Positions 1 to 9,174 of a stretch of 64,000 nt of DNA are shown piece after piece. A program made the position numbers and the translations under genes. Each line of letters opens with the position of its first letter. Position 1 is the first letter of the stretch. Source of the DNA: Gimesia aquarii (GTDB lineage Bacteria; Planctomycetota; Planctomycetia; Planctomycetales; Planctomycetaceae); assembly GCF_007748195.1 (NCBI RefSeq), contig NZ_CP037920.1:1985501-2049500 (forward strand), in the 5' to 3' direction. The notes beneath the pieces were generated by a model. The model ran no database searches. It had not been told where the DNA came from and worked only from the letters and a program-made list of their open reading frames with translations.

Positions 1-649
1 GAGTTCGTTTTGCTTCAATGACATGTGGTAAGTCGTTGGCGTTTAAATCATTGTCCTGCAAAATCGCGGAACTGATGACTCGCTCGACTTCACTGCAACT
101 GAGCCCTCGCATGGTTAGCACCAGTTGTTCCATGTCTCGCCGAGTGAGTGTGGCGGTGATTTCTGCTTGACTCTCTTTTCTGATTTTATTGTAGGTCTGT
201 TTTATGACGGTAGATAATTCATCTGTGGTTGGCCATCCCAATTCATAGCGTACGGTAAACCGTTTGATTTCATCAGGCAGCGGGAATGCATCTACGAGGA
301 TCAATGTGGTTTTGCTATTCTGGCAGGTTTCCATAAGATCGCGCAGCATGCGATTCACAATATTGTCTCGACAATAGGCACCGAGATCTTTAAAAACGAA
401 AATCTGATTCTCAGCATTCATTTGGATATAAGCGAGAGTCTGTTCCGGTTTGCCAGGAGGGACTGACGCAGATTTTAGAAGAGAATCTTCAACTTGGCAC
501 AGACCATTTGTTGCAGACCATTCATAAAGTGGCTTTTTTAAATCCGTTGCGACATTTTGAATCGCTTTCAACGCCCGCTGTTCATCGAGTGTTTCAATAG
601 AAATAAATGGATTTCCCGAACGAATCATGAGTTCTAATGAATTTGACAT
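1..649 (-). CDS. AAA ATPase, Ycf46-like, N-terminal part (cut by window edge)
   Basis: An open frame runs from an ATG at 649 leftwards to base 1 without a stop, giving about 216 residues of a longer protein. The visible part reads as the N-terminal region of the Ycf46-like AAA ATPases: an opening ISIETLDEQRALKAI block, a stretch around residues 70-110 ending in MLRDLMETC, and the LILVDAFPLPDEIKRF strand followed by a GWPTTDEL turn. That order matches the degenerate, nucleotide-site-lacking first half of the family; the Walker motifs would lie beyond the left edge. The family's role is poorly defined (cell-division or photosynthesis-related regulation has been proposed in other bacteria). It is divided from polX by about 80 bases and points the same way. 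The assignment comes from motif memory, not an alignment. Confidence 0.65.
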   Translation of the reverse strand, partial: MSNSLELMIRSGNPFISIETLDEQRALKAIQNVATDLKKPLYEWSATNGLCQVEDSLLKSASVPPGKPEQTLAYIQMNAENQIFVFKDLGAYCRDNIVNRMLRDLMETCQNSKTTLILVDAFPLPDEIKRFTVRYELGWPTTDELSTVIKQTYNKIRKESQAEITATLTRRDMEQLVLTMRGLSCSEVERVISSAILQDNDLNANDLPHVIEAKRT

Positions 650-725
650 CTATTTTACTTCCTATGAAGTAGGAATATTTGCAAACGATAACGGGAATCT
701 GAAGCGTGAAGATTAAAGATTGCTT

Positions 726-2441
726 CTATTTTTTTAACAACTTTTGAAATTGTTTCCAAGTTTTGGTGTTGGCGACATCTTTTTTGGATAAACCTGCACG
801 ACGCGCCTGATACACGCCGTACTGCATCACATCCAGGCCTTTCACACTATGAGCATCTGTATTAATGACGATCGGAATACCCAGTTCTTTGGCTTTGGCG
901 GCATGAATGTCATCAATATCCAGACGCATGGGATGTGCGTTGATCTCCAGCATCGTACCATGGTCGGCACACGCCTTGAGGATTTCACTATAATTGAGGT
1001 CAGCTCCGGGGCGTTTCCCGATTAATCGGCCTGATAAATGTCCGAGAATGGAGACGTGAGGATTTTGAATGGCATTCAGCAGCCGTTGATTGATTTGCTT
1101 CTGAGGCTGTTTCAGACCGTAGTGTAAAACGGCAATAACCCAGTCTGCTTTACTCAAAACGTCATCGGGTAAGTCCATACTGCCATCTTCCAGAATGTCA
1201 CATTCAATGCCTTTAAGAACTTGTATTCCAGATATTTTTGATTGCACTTTCTCAATGGCTTTCCAGTGAGCGCGTAAGCGTTTTGCATCTAATCCATTCG
1301 CCATGGTAACACGTTTGGAGTGATCTGTAATGGCGATGTATTGATAGCCTTTTGCTTTGGCACCTTCAGCCATTTCGAGAATTGAAGCGGTTCCATCTGT
1401 GGCCGTTGTATGCATGTGTAAGTCGCCACGAATCTGTTTTAACTCTATCAACTCTGGTAGTTTGTTTTCCTCAATGGCTGTGAATTCCATTCGATTTTCG
1501 CGAATTTCGGGAGGAATCCAGGGGAGATCGAGTGTTTGGTAAACGTCTTCTTCGGTTTTACCGGAAACGAGCTTGTCCTTGCGAAAGAGACCGTATTCGT
1601 TGAGCTTGAGCCCTCGTTCCTGGGAGCGGCGTCTGAGCACGATATTATGTTCTTTGGAGCCGGTAAAATAGAGGAGTGCTGCCCCATACGATTCTTCGGG
1701 TACAACACGCAAATCCATCTCCAAACCGGAATTTAACCGGACACGTTGTTTGGTTTCTCCACGCGCCAGGACGGTGTTGACTAAAGGATGGTTTGCCAAC
1801 GCATCCATCACAGTCTCCGGGGCGTTAGACGTGATTAGAATATCCAGATCACCGACTGTTTCCTTGCGCCTCCGACAACTTCCTGCTTCTGAGATTTGCT
1901 GGACGGAATCCAGGGTTTGCAGGTCGTGTATGATTTCATCTGACTGCGCTTTGGCATCTGCGAGTCGGACTCGATTTCCTGCCTGGTTCAGATGTTCGAG
2001 TCCTTCGAGGATAATTTGTGCCGTTTTTTTTCCGAATCCTTTTTGCTCAGCAATAACTCCCTGTTCTGCAGCCGCTTTGAGATCATCGAGCGAGTGAATT
2101 GAGAGTTCAGAAAAGAGAAAAGCGACTTTTTTAGGTCCGATGCCGGGAATATTTAACATACGAACTACATCTGCGGGAATTTCTTCCTTCAATGTTTCTA
2201 ATTGAGGCAACGTTCCCGATTCTACAATTGTTTCAATTTTTTCTGCGAGGTCTTTGCCAATTCCCGGTAAGGACTGCAATTCCTTCGGAGTGTTTTTAGC
2301 GATGTCTTCGATGGATTCAGGGAGTCCTGAGATCGTGCGGGCCGCATTGCGATACGCGCGCAGGCGAAATGGATTCGCCCCTTGGATCTCCAGCAAATCC
2401 GCAAGTTCCTCAAATTGGCGTGCAATTTCTGAGTTTTGCAT
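726..2441 (-). CDS. polX: DNA polymerase/3'-5' exonuclease PolX
   Basis: Family X DNA polymerase joined to a PHP phosphoesterase; it fills short gaps in base-excision-type repair and trims 3' ends. I start at the ATG at 2441 ([10 protein letters not shown], 571 residues, close to the roughly 570 of Bacillus PolX) rather than at the in-frame TTG at 2471. In order: helix-hairpin-helix segments in the first 140 residues ([24 protein letters not shown]), the nucleotidyltransferase palm with the catalytic GDLDILI pair near residue 205, the fingers/thumb motif [12 protein letters not shown], then the PHP domain from about residue 345 opening with the metal-binding [13 protein letters not shown] and continuing with ITDHS and INTDAHS. 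All expected catalytic residues are present. It sits alone, with an AT-rich gap before the next gene. Confidence 0.95.
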   Translation of the reverse strand: MQNSEIARQFEELADLLEIQGANPFRLRAYRNAARTISGLPESIEDIAKNTPKELQSLPGIGKDLAEKIETIVESGTLPQLETLKEEIPADVVRMLNIPGIGPKKVAFLFSELSIHSLDDLKAAAEQGVIAEQKGFGKKTAQIILEGLEHLNQAGNRVRLADAKAQSDEIIHDLQTLDSVQQISEAGSCRRRKETVGDLDILITSNAPETVMDALANHPLVNTVLARGETKQRVRLNSGLEMDLRVVPEESYGAALLYFTGSKEHNIVLRRRSQERGLKLNEYGLFRKDKLVSGKTEEDVYQTLDLPWIPPEIRENRMEFTAIEENKLPELIELKQIRGDLHMHTTATDGTASILEMAEGAKAKGYQYIAITDHSKRVTMANGLDAKRLRAHWKAIEKVQSKISGIQVLKGIECDILEDGSMDLPDDVLSKADWVIAVLHYGLKQPQKQINQRLLNAIQNPHVSILGHLSGRLIGKRPGADLNYSEILKACADHGTMLEINAHPMRLDIDDIHAAKAKELGIPIVINTDAHSVKGLDVMQYGVYQARRAGLSKKDVANTKTWKQFQKLLKK

Positions 2442-2523
2442 ATTTTCTGTCCGCGTTATTAGCCTTAACAACTGAAATAAAATGATTTGTCTTCACTTAT
2501 TAACAATAACGCGATCGGCGCAT

Positions 2524-2558
2524 AAAAAAAGTGCAAGGCAGGGATGCACTTGCACTTT
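2524..2558 (-). terminator. Intrinsic terminator of the Gly/Cys-rich protein gene
   Basis: A perfect 10-base inverted repeat (AAAGTGCAAG at 2528-2537, CTTGCACTTT at 2549-2558) with an 11-base loop. Read on the minus strand it is followed by a run of seven T, directly after the stop of the gene at 2583. Confidence 0.85.
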
Positions 2559-2582
2559 GTTGATTCTCTATTCCCTCAGTGG

Positions 2583-3716
2583 TTATTTACTAGCAACCTT
2601 TGTGGAATCTGTGATAGCAAACCAACCAGAATTTGTCGGAATACTCTGTTTGGTGATTTGAGGAGCAGAAAAATGAGCACGAATTGTCAATCGTTCCGCT
2701 CTGGGAGCCGATTTCCAAGTGATCTTCTGGTCTAGATTCAAAGGTCGTACTCTCAACTGAGGAAACTTGGTTTCCTGCTCTGCCTTGGGAGCTTTTTCAG
2801 CAGGTTCCTTTGTGGGAGCTGCTTTCTTTTTAGGAATGGTCGTCTTTGGAATCTTTCCATCCGGAGTGGGTTTGAATGCGTTTGTCTTATCAGACTCATT
2901 CCCGAAGAAATCATCCTGTTTTTTTTCTGTTCCGAATTCGGGCAATTTTGTGCCTCCGCCTGGCATCGGAGTCTCAGATCCCCCCCGCTTTAAAGGAACT
3001 TCAAATACATCCTTTGATTCGCTTTTGGGCATCGGAGTATCCATGGGGCTCCGTTCATAGCGTCGAGCCCCAAACCCGGAATCTTCTACATTCGATTTGG
3101 ATTCGCCGGGAGGCATGGGTTCATCCGCAAACGTTTTGGGAGTCGTGCTTTCAATTTCACGCGGTTCCGGAACTTTTTTACCGGAAGCAGGATCTGGTGT
3201 GGGTGTGTTGGCTCTAGCAGGATTATAAGAGACGCCACATTGGCCAGTACTACAGTTGGATCCACAAGCTCCGGTTGCACAGCCTCCTATCCCACAGGGA
3301 GAGCAACAACCTGGGCCGTAAGCGGCGCCCGCAAATCCATAGGAATTACCCCCGCCAAAATTTCTGTAGCTGACACCGACAACTTGAGGATTGTTAATCA
3401 GATACCAGCGATAAGCGGCACGTGACTGGCGTCTGGCTTGTCCGCGAGTGCCATAATACGACACATAACCGGGAGTCCCGCAGCAGTTTCCAGGACTCAT
3501 CATTCCGTAACCGCCGTAGTTGGCTGAATAGGTTCGAGGAGCATAACCGGCGCCATAGTACATGGGACCATTTCGACTTGGTCCAAAGAGGGCATTGTAA
3601 GTCCAGGGAATTACCCCCGCGTCAGATTCTGCCAGCGAGACCAAGCCAATCGTCAGAATACATCCGACTGTGAGGCAAACTTTCTTCAGATTCATGTTTT
3701 TTAGTAGACTCATCAT
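2583..3716 (-). CDS. Secreted Gly/Tyr/Cys-rich protein with a charged low-complexity tail
   Basis: I do not recognise a family. The start at 3716 (ATGATG) has a nearby AAGGTCGA ribosome-binding sequence. Residues 1-33 form a signal peptide (KKVCLTVGCILTIGLVSLAESDA). The mature N-terminal half is rich in Gly, Tyr and Ala with paired cysteines (GNCCGTPGYV, GPGCCSPCGIGGCATGACG), the kind of composition seen in planctomycete exported proteins of unknown role. The block QSRAAYRWYLINNPQVVG at about residue 97 is the most protein-like stretch. From about residue 170 it becomes Pro/Lys/Glu-rich and repetitive (TPMPKSESK, ETPMPGGGTK), probably disordered, and it ends in a more ordered 60-residue region (VRPLNLDQKITWKSAPRAER). 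A cell-wall or surface role is only inference. It diverges from the TPR gene across a 600-base gap. Confidence 0.8.
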   Translation of the reverse strand: MMSLLKNMNLKKVCLTVGCILTIGLVSLAESDAGVIPWTYNALFGPSRNGPMYYGAGYAPRTYSANYGGYGMMSPGNCCGTPGYVSYYGTRGQARRQSRAAYRWYLINNPQVVGVSYRNFGGGNSYGFAGAAYGPGCCSPCGIGGCATGACGSNCSTGQCGVSYNPARANTPTPDPASGKKVPEPREIESTTPKTFADEPMPPGESKSNVEDSGFGARRYERSPMDTPMPKSESKDVFEVPLKRGGSETPMPGGGTKLPEFGTEKKQDDFFGNESDKTNAFKPTPDGKIPKTTIPKKKAAPTKEPAEKAPKAEQETKFPQLRVRPLNLDQKITWKSAPRAERLTIRAHFSAPQITKQSIPTNSGWFAITDSTKVASK

Positions 3717-3772
3717 TCATTCGACCTTATTAAAATCGAGCTATACAATTGCACGACCAGGGGCAGTAAGCC

Positions 3773-3925
3773 ATGCCGAAAGAAGACGTAGTCCATCACG
3801 CCAATTTCACCATATTTCCAATCATGTCGAAACATAAAGCGACTAATCCATTAGTAATCATTTTGTACCCTGACAGTCCTACCAATGTCAATGATTGGGA
3901 TTATTGGTTGGGTCGGATAAACTAA
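3773..3925 (+). CDS. Possible 50-residue peptide (doubtful)
   Basis: An ATG frame of 50 codons ending in TAA, beginning MPKEDVVHHANF and ending DYWLGRIN. A GGGG stretch lies about 8 bases before the ATG, so translation is conceivable. Nothing in the peptide suggests a domain, a membrane segment or a signal. It may be a chance frame in a long intergenic region. Confidence 0.2.
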   Translation: MPKEDVVHHANFTIFPIMSKHKATNPLVIILYPDSPTNVNDWDYWLGRIN

Positions 3926-4041
3926 GTTTTTGAGGGACAATTCATAATCATTCTCGATTGTTTCTAATTTCTCTAAAGTCCGAAGTTTGTTGATGGCTCG
4001 TGATTTGAAGGACATACGCATTTTTCCTCCGATTCAGACAA

Positions 4042-4084
4042 ATATCAGGTATCAATAAATTGATATAAGTTGATTTGATATCAA
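4042..4084. promoter_or_regulatory. Cluster of TTGATA/TATCAA palindromes, candidate operator
   Basis: Within 43 bases there is a 16-base palindrome, TATCAATAAATTGATA (4050-4065), and a 10-base palindrome, TTGATATCAA (4075-4084), plus a further partial half-site ATATCAG (4042-4048). The repeated half-site TTGATA in both orientations is what a dimeric DNA-binding regulator would recognise. It lies about 230 bases before the TPR gene and 330 bases before the divergent secreted-protein gene. No regulator is encoded nearby, so the partner is unknown. Confidence 0.35.
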
Positions 4085-4315
4085 GACTTAATTTATCGAA
4101 ACCCATTCGAGTTCAAATGGAAATTTTCGCTGACAGCCCCCAAATTGCTCCCCAGATCAGTTTGAAGGAGATCGGGTGAGTTCCTCTACCCTGAAATTCA
4201 ATAAAATGCTAAGTTACGCGGTCTGAAGCCCGCAGAGTGTTCACTGAATTCGATCTTAACCGATTCAAAATTTCTCTGCGATTTTTATCTTCATGGAGGA
4301 AGATAACCACGTCCG

Positions 4316-5398
4316 ATGAGAGATCGTCCTGAAAACATGCTCGCATGCAACATATTCAGCTCGACGAGTCTGATACGGACTTTTTGTGCGCTGGGGCTGA
4401 TTTGTGGGATTTGTAGTGGGTGTGCAAGTTGGACTCAGAAAATGGCTGTCAGAGATTCTGAATCACAGGATCTCGTTGAACAGGTTCGTGAGGCAACGGA
4501 AAGCGGACAACAGGAACAGGCTGCTGAACTGCTCAAGCAGGCGGTGGCTTCAAACCCTAATCACGCAGGAGTACGCCGCCAACTTTCGGAATTCTTAATT
4601 ACGAATGGCTTTTCGGAAGAAGCAATCCAACAGTTAGAAAAAACGACCATTCTCTCTCCCGACGATCCGAGACCTTATATTGATTTGGCTTATTTACTGC
4701 ATCAAAAGAAACAATATACTGATGCGCTCAAAAACCTGGAATTCGGTTTGAACCTTGATCCCACGAATATTCGTGCCTTATTACTCAAAGGTGAGTTAGA
4801 AGAATTAGCGGGGCTGAATGCGGCTGCTGAAGAAACATATCATAGGATCTTGCAGGCAGAACCCTATAATATTGTTTCTCGATTAAAATTGGCAGCACTT
4901 GAGATCAAACAGGGGGAATCCAACCGCGCTACTCCGATATTGCGTCCCATTTGCCATAATACAGCAGCCACAATCCATCAGAGATCAGAGGCTCAATGGT
5001 TGCTGGGAGTGGCCTACGGTGCGGAACAGCGTTGGAATGATTCAGTAGCATCACTTGAACGAGCAATGAAAAATCGCCCCGATGCAACCGCAGATGACTG
5101 GTATCGCCTCGCTTATGCCAGTTTACAGGCGAACGATATGGAGAAAGTTTATCCTGCCGTGACAAAGGCACTATCTTTAAATCCGCTGCATACCGAAACA
5201 AATCGGCTTTCCAGTTATTTAACTCAACAATCAAACATGATGAATATTCAACAGGCTTCCATGTACACTCCCCTCCAAAGGCCAGGTTTCATCGGACAAG
5301 CACCCCAGCCGATCCCCGTCGAAACATTACAGCCTCCCCAAGGCTGGGAGAAGGTCGGAACGCTGTCGATTTCTTCCGCAAAAATCAATAGTCGATAG
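4316..5398 (+). CDS. TPR-repeat lipoprotein-like protein
   Basis: A 360-residue protein with an N-terminal hydrophobic segment (IRTFCALGLICGICSGCASW); the ICSGC end resembles a lipobox, though position -3 is Cys rather than Leu. From about residue 45 to 290 it is built of tetratricopeptide repeats (for example AAELLKQAVASNPNHAGVRR, the DPRPYIDLAYLLHQKKQYTD unit, and ALLLKGELEELAGLNAAAEE), an architecture used as a protein-binding scaffold. The last 60 residues are Pro/Gln-rich and not repetitive. GGAGGA lies 17 bases before the ATG at 4316, which is far; an alternative in-frame ATG is at 4337. It would be anchored at the outer or cytoplasmic membrane facing the periplasm. The binding partner is unknown. 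Confidence 0.85.
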   Translation: MRDRPENMLACNIFSSTSLIRTFCALGLICGICSGCASWTQKMAVRDSESQDLVEQVREATESGQQEQAAELLKQAVASNPNHAGVRRQLSEFLITNGFSEEAIQQLEKTTILSPDDPRPYIDLAYLLHQKKQYTDALKNLEFGLNLDPTNIRALLLKGELEELAGLNAAAEETYHRILQAEPYNIVSRLKLAALEIKQGESNRATPILRPICHNTAATIHQRSEAQWLLGVAYGAEQRWNDSVASLERAMKNRPDATADDWYRLAYASLQANDMEKVYPAVTKALSLNPLHTETNRLSSYLTQQSNMMNIQQASMYTPLQRPGFIGQAPQPIPVETLQPPQGWEKVGTLSISSAKINSR

Positions 5399-5739
5399 TG
5401 AATGCTGGCGGTTAATGATTCACTCAATGTAACGCATTTATTATGAATCATTGTATTTGCTGATATATGGCTCAAATGTCTTGCCCGATCTAACTCGAAA
5501 GCTCCAGGAACTCGCACTGATGGAATTTATTCGTAATTCCATATATAAATTGAGGTTATTACGATCAAATTATGGTGATTTTTGAATTTTGATACTTGAA
5601 AAAAGAATTTCGTCGACTAAATGATATAGTGGCGTTTTTTTGTTACAGTATGTTCTCGTATGTGAATTTGATAAAAAACGGGATAATCTTTTGTGAAATC
5701 TGAGTTTCACCTGGGCCAAACCGACGAAAGAATGATTGA
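5399..5739. other. Intergenic region before folE2
   Basis: A 341-base AT-rich gap. I see no terminator after the TPR gene and no frame of use; runs such as GATATAGTGGCGTTTTTTTG near 5620-5645 may be promoter-like but lack a well-spaced -35. Confidence 0.5.
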
Positions 5740-6750
5740 ATGTTTGAATTCGTTTCCGATGTACTAAATCTCAAACAAATGGAATCTGCGGAGCAGAATA
5801 ACAATCAGAGACCATCTTCCGTAGCAGGGATTAGTTCACCATCGATAAACCTACCTGATGTGGCAAATGAAACCGTTCCACTCATTGGGGGGACTCTTGA
5901 GCGTGTCGGGATGTCAGGGGTAGAATTGGTACTCAGGCTTCGTGATGCTTCAGGTGAGATATTTCGTACTCCAGCTCGTGCTGATGCAGCTGTGAGCCTC
6001 GATGATGAGAAGACCAAAGGGATCCATATGTCTCGACTATTTCTCAGTTTGAATAGTCGGCTAGCTGACCAGGAACTTTCTTTGCCTCTGGTCAATGAGA
6101 TTCTGAAAGATTTTGTACAGACACATGAGGGAATGAGTTCCAACAGTTTTTTGACTCTGACCTACGAACATTCGCTGAAACGACCTGCGTTACTTTCTGA
6201 TCATGCCGGCTGGCGCGCCTATCCAATTACGATACACAGTTCGTTCAAACAGAATACGTTTCAACACCAATTGCATGTTCAACTGACTTATTCCAGTGCC
6301 TGTCCCTGTTCAGCCGCCTTATCAAGGCAGTTGATTCAGCAGGCTTTTGAAGATGCGTTCGGTGACCGAAGTGAACTCTCTCATGATGAAATCTATCAAT
6401 GGTTGGGAACACAGGAAGCAATTCTGGCAGTCCCACACAGCCAGAGAAGCCACGCTGATGTCACGGTGGACTTAGACAGTGGATTGGAAGATTTTCCGAT
6501 TGAATCACTGATAGATTATCTCGAACGTGCCATCGCGACCCCTGTGCAAACAGCAGTCAAGCGCGAAGATGAGCAAGAATTCGCGCGGTTGAACGGAGCC
6601 AACCTGATGTTCTGTGAAGACGCAGCCCGAAAATTGAAGGCCGCTCTAGAGGAGTACAAAGGCATTAACAATTTTCGAGTCGAAATCAATCATCTCGAAA
6701 GCTTGCATCCCCATGATGCCGCTGCGGTGGCTACCAGCGATCAGACATAA
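5740..6750 (+). CDS. folE2: GTP cyclohydrolase FolE2 (type IB)
   Basis: Converts GTP to 7,8-dihydroneopterin triphosphate, the first step of folate (and queuosine-type deazapurine) synthesis. The 336 residues match the COG1469 type-IB family, which is unrelated in sequence to FolE. Visible family features are SLNSRL near residue 105, the metal/active-site cysteine block SSACPCSAALSRQL near residue 188, PHSQRSHADVTVDL near residue 230, and a terminal ESLHPHDAAAVA. The first 30-40 residues before PDVANETVPLIG are poorly conserved in the family, and an in-frame ATG at 5782 could be the true start. Type IB enzymes accept several divalent metals and often replace zinc-dependent FolE under zinc limitation; I see no zinc-responsive operator. 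It is a single-gene unit. Confidence 0.93.
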   Translation: MFEFVSDVLNLKQMESAEQNNNQRPSSVAGISSPSINLPDVANETVPLIGGTLERVGMSGVELVLRLRDASGEIFRTPARADAAVSLDDEKTKGIHMSRLFLSLNSRLADQELSLPLVNEILKDFVQTHEGMSSNSFLTLTYEHSLKRPALLSDHAGWRAYPITIHSSFKQNTFQHQLHVQLTYSSACPCSAALSRQLIQQAFEDAFGDRSELSHDEIYQWLGTQEAILAVPHSQRSHADVTVDLDSGLEDFPIESLIDYLERAIATPVQTAVKREDEQEFARLNGANLMFCEDAARKLKAALEEYKGINNFRVEINHLESLHPHDAAAVATSDQT

Positions 6751-7147
6751 ACGGCTGTTTTTTAAGCCTTTATCAGGAATCGCTCAAATCCTGCAGAGAT
6801 CAAAGTCCTTCTCTTTATCACCTCTTTAGGTTTTGGAAGCGACGAATTGTGTTTGCATGCGTGTTGTTTTCATTTTTATCAGAATTGAAACGATGAGGTT
6901 CTCTTTCTAACTCATCCGAGTTAGGCTAAACACATTACCGATTACATTCTGTTTTGTATTCGTCAAATGAGAGATGCGAAACGAAAACGAATTTTTAAGG
7001 GCATCGCTCCGTGCTCTTAGGATTCATGCTTTCTCACAGCAGAAATTCTTTATTTTTTAGAATTTTGTGATTTTTCCTGCCTAAACGGAGCTGCTTCTTT
7101 CTCTTAGTAAGCGCGGAGATTTACAAGCACTCTCTTAAAGTAGACAA
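6751..7147. other. Intergenic region before the sigma factor gene
   Basis: A 397-base gap. It contains a perfect hairpin, CTAACTC-ATCC-GAGTTAG at 6907-6924, not followed by a T-run, so probably not a terminator. No other structure or frame is convincing. Confidence 0.5.
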
Positions 7148-7687
7148 ATGTCTTTAGGTTTTATAAAAGATCGTTCTGAGGAGACACGTCTGGTAATGCA
7201 ACATCGGACTGCGCTCTACAGCTATATTTTTTCCTGTGTGAGAGATCATACGGATGCTGAAGATATTCTGCATGATGTTTGTGTCATCGCGATTGAATCG
7301 TTCGAGCAACTTAAAGAGAAGGATTCTTTTTTTCCCTGGGTGCGCGAGATTGCCTTCCATCAAGTACTGTCTCACCTGAAAAAGAAGAAAAAAGAGACAC
7401 CTTTCAATCCACACGTAGTTGCGGCGCTCGCAGATGCGGTCAATCAGGTGGAGCAAAAGCAGTCTCGTTTGAATTTCCGTGATGCCATGATGAAGTGTCT
7501 CGACAAGCTTCCCGCACATAGTCGAGAGTTAATCGTGATGCGGTACGACGATTCTGAAATGGGAATAGCTGGCATCGCTTCAGAATCCGGGAAAAGTGTG
7601 CACTCAATCTACTCCCGACTGAAAAGAATTAAAACGATGCTTCGTGATTGTGTTTCCAGACAACTTGCTTCGGAGGCAACACAATGA
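7148..7687 (+). CDS. ECF-type RNA polymerase sigma factor
   Basis: A 179-residue two-domain sigma factor. Region 2 spans about residues 15-80 (DHTDAEDILHDVCVIAIES, then the DNA-melting part FFPWVREIAFHQVLSHLKK), followed by a lysine-rich linker (KKKKKE). Region 4 spans about residues 115-170 (LDKLPAHSRELIVMRYDD, and the recognition helix SGKSVHSIYSRLKRIKTML). It resembles the planctomycete/verrucomicrobial sigma subfamily that is encoded beside FecR-domain proteins. Its TGA stop overlaps the next gene's ATG (ATGA), so the two are translationally coupled and the FecR protein is the likely anti-sigma or signal partner. The promoter it recognises cannot be read from this window. Confidence 0.9.
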   Translation: MSLGFIKDRSEETRLVMQHRTALYSYIFSCVRDHTDAEDILHDVCVIAIESFEQLKEKDSFFPWVREIAFHQVLSHLKKKKKETPFNPHVVAALADAVNQVEQKQSRLNFRDAMMKCLDKLPAHSRELIVMRYDDSEMGIAGIASESGKSVHSIYSRLKRIKTMLRDCVSRQLASEATQ

Positions 7688-9069
7688 TTCAGCCCAAAGA
7701 TAGAGACCTGCTCGAAGCCTATCTCGCTAATGAACTTGACTGTGATGAAATAAAGTCACTCGAACTCCGACTTTGTACTGAAGAAGACCTTGCTCGTTTA
7801 ATGATCGAGGTCTCCAGTGAAGAGACCGTGATTCGTGAATGGACTGAATTACAACGATCTCAGCTATGGTACAGCAAATTGGTTACTGAGACGACTGTCT
7901 CTCATTCATCTTTTTATCTCTCCAGATCTTTTTTGGTGGCGATGTTAATTCTAGCAATTACACTGACATCCTGGTTTGGCGTGCATCAGTGGGCTGATCC
8001 TCTTATCGTCTCTGACTCTAGTCAACCAGAAAACGTTGCAATTGTCGATGCACTCTCTGATGGCGAGCTAAGGACTCAAAATATTCTGTGCGTGGTGAAC
8101 GATCATTTACAAACGGGACGACAATATCATCTTGATCAAGGTGTGCTTCAGCTTCAGATGGATTCGGGCGTGAATGTTGTGATAGCGGGCCCCACTACGT
8201 TCCAGTTTCTGAATTCAAATGCTCTACGCCTGTTACAGGGGACTATGACGGCTCACGTTTCTCAGAAAGCAATCGGCTTTGAAGTACAAACTCCCACGCT
8301 TGAGATTATTGATTTAGGAACCCGGTTCGGCGTGCATGTGAATAAAGAAGGAGTTTCTGAAACACACGTTTTTCAAGGGGTAGTCAACGGCTTCAGTTTG
8401 AAGCAAGGAAGCCCTCAAGGTCTGCCTCAACGATTATCTGCAGGACAATCTATCAAACGATCACCGGGTAAAGAAATTGTTTTAAGCGACACAGACAGCG
8501 ATCTTCTTTTTGCAAAATGCCTCATGCAAGAGTCTCGTATTCATCAGCTTTCAGGAGACTTAAAGCTTCTGTCAAATTTACCCGTCAGTCTGAAATCTGG
8601 TGAGTTTACCAGCAATGAACACATACATGTTTTCCAGGAACGGCAAAATATCAGCTTACCGGAAGAGATCCGCTGTTTTGTTCCCATCCAAAATAATAAG
8701 GGACAATTCCAGGAAGATGTGATTCAAAAGGGAACCAAAGTAGATGTGTACTATCTCCATCATGATGCCCACCACCCAGGACATCCTGAGTTTTCTGATC
8801 AAAAAACAACATTGACCATGAAGGGGGAAGTTCACTTCAAGGGGCAAGTTCTGGGCATCCTGCAAACAGATCCCCTGCTTCTACAAACAGATCAATCTTT
8901 AGGCAATCCCGATGTACGGTATGAAAAATCTCATGTCCGTGTTGCTGAAGACGAGACCAAACTCTTGCCCGGTCGTTCCTCACTTTATCTAAATTGGATT
9001 CTGTCAAGGGCAGAGGGACTCAAGAGTATGAATGCCATGCGCGTGATTGTTGCCGCTGAAGAAAAATAA
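7684..9069 (+). CDS. FecR-domain membrane protein, probable sigma partner
   Basis: I start at the ATG at 7684, which overlaps the sigma gene stop by four bases (461 residues). Residues 1-70 are a cytoplasmic anti-sigma-like region with many acidic residues (LANELDCDEIKSLELRL). A single membrane segment follows at about 80-100 (FLVAMLILAITLTSWFGV). The FecR domain lies at about residues 150-260 in the periplasm (MDSGVNVVIAGPTTFQFLN, EIIDLGTRFGVHV, THVFQGVV). The C-terminal 200 residues have no family I know; they include a histidine-rich loop (YYLHHDAHHPGHPEF). The arrangement suggests it senses something outside the membrane and holds or activates the coupled sigma factor. In planctomycetes these proteins do not need a TonB receptor, and none is seen here. 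Confidence 0.85.
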   Translation: MIQPKDRDLLEAYLANELDCDEIKSLELRLCTEEDLARLMIEVSSEETVIREWTELQRSQLWYSKLVTETTVSHSSFYLSRSFLVAMLILAITLTSWFGVHQWADPLIVSDSSQPENVAIVDALSDGELRTQNILCVVNDHLQTGRQYHLDQGVLQLQMDSGVNVVIAGPTTFQFLNSNALRLLQGTMTAHVSQKAIGFEVQTPTLEIIDLGTRFGVHVNKEGVSETHVFQGVVNGFSLKQGSPQGLPQRLSAGQSIKRSPGKEIVLSDTDSDLLFAKCLMQESRIHQLSGDLKLLSNLPVSLKSGEFTSNEHIHVFQERQNISLPEEIRCFVPIQNNKGQFQEDVIQKGTKVDVYYLHHDAHHPGHPEFSDQKTTLTMKGEVHFKGQVLGILQTDPLLLQTDQSLGNPDVRYEKSHVRVAEDETKLLPGRSSLYLNWILSRAEGLKSMNAMRVIVAAEEK

Positions 9070-9174
9070 CCAATCGATTGAACTGGGGTCGCTAAGTTAA
9101 GCAGTGTTCATATTCTGTCAATGAAGTATGTTTCTGAAACAAATATGATTTGAATTGATTAAAGAGAAAGATGA

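Larger units (their letters stand above)
3717..4315. other. Divergent intergenic region
   Basis: A 599-base gap between two divergent genes. It contains one possible 50-codon frame (3773-3925) and a cluster of TTGATA/TATCAA palindromes (4042-4084), each listed separately. Otherwise AT-rich with no RNA gene or long frame that I can see; promoters for both flanking genes must lie here but I cannot name a convincing -35/-10 pair. Confidence 0.6.

Noticed and set aside
1750..2097. 115-codon plus-strand frame opposite polX
   Set aside because: Shadow of polX, whose motifs are unmistakable on the other strand.
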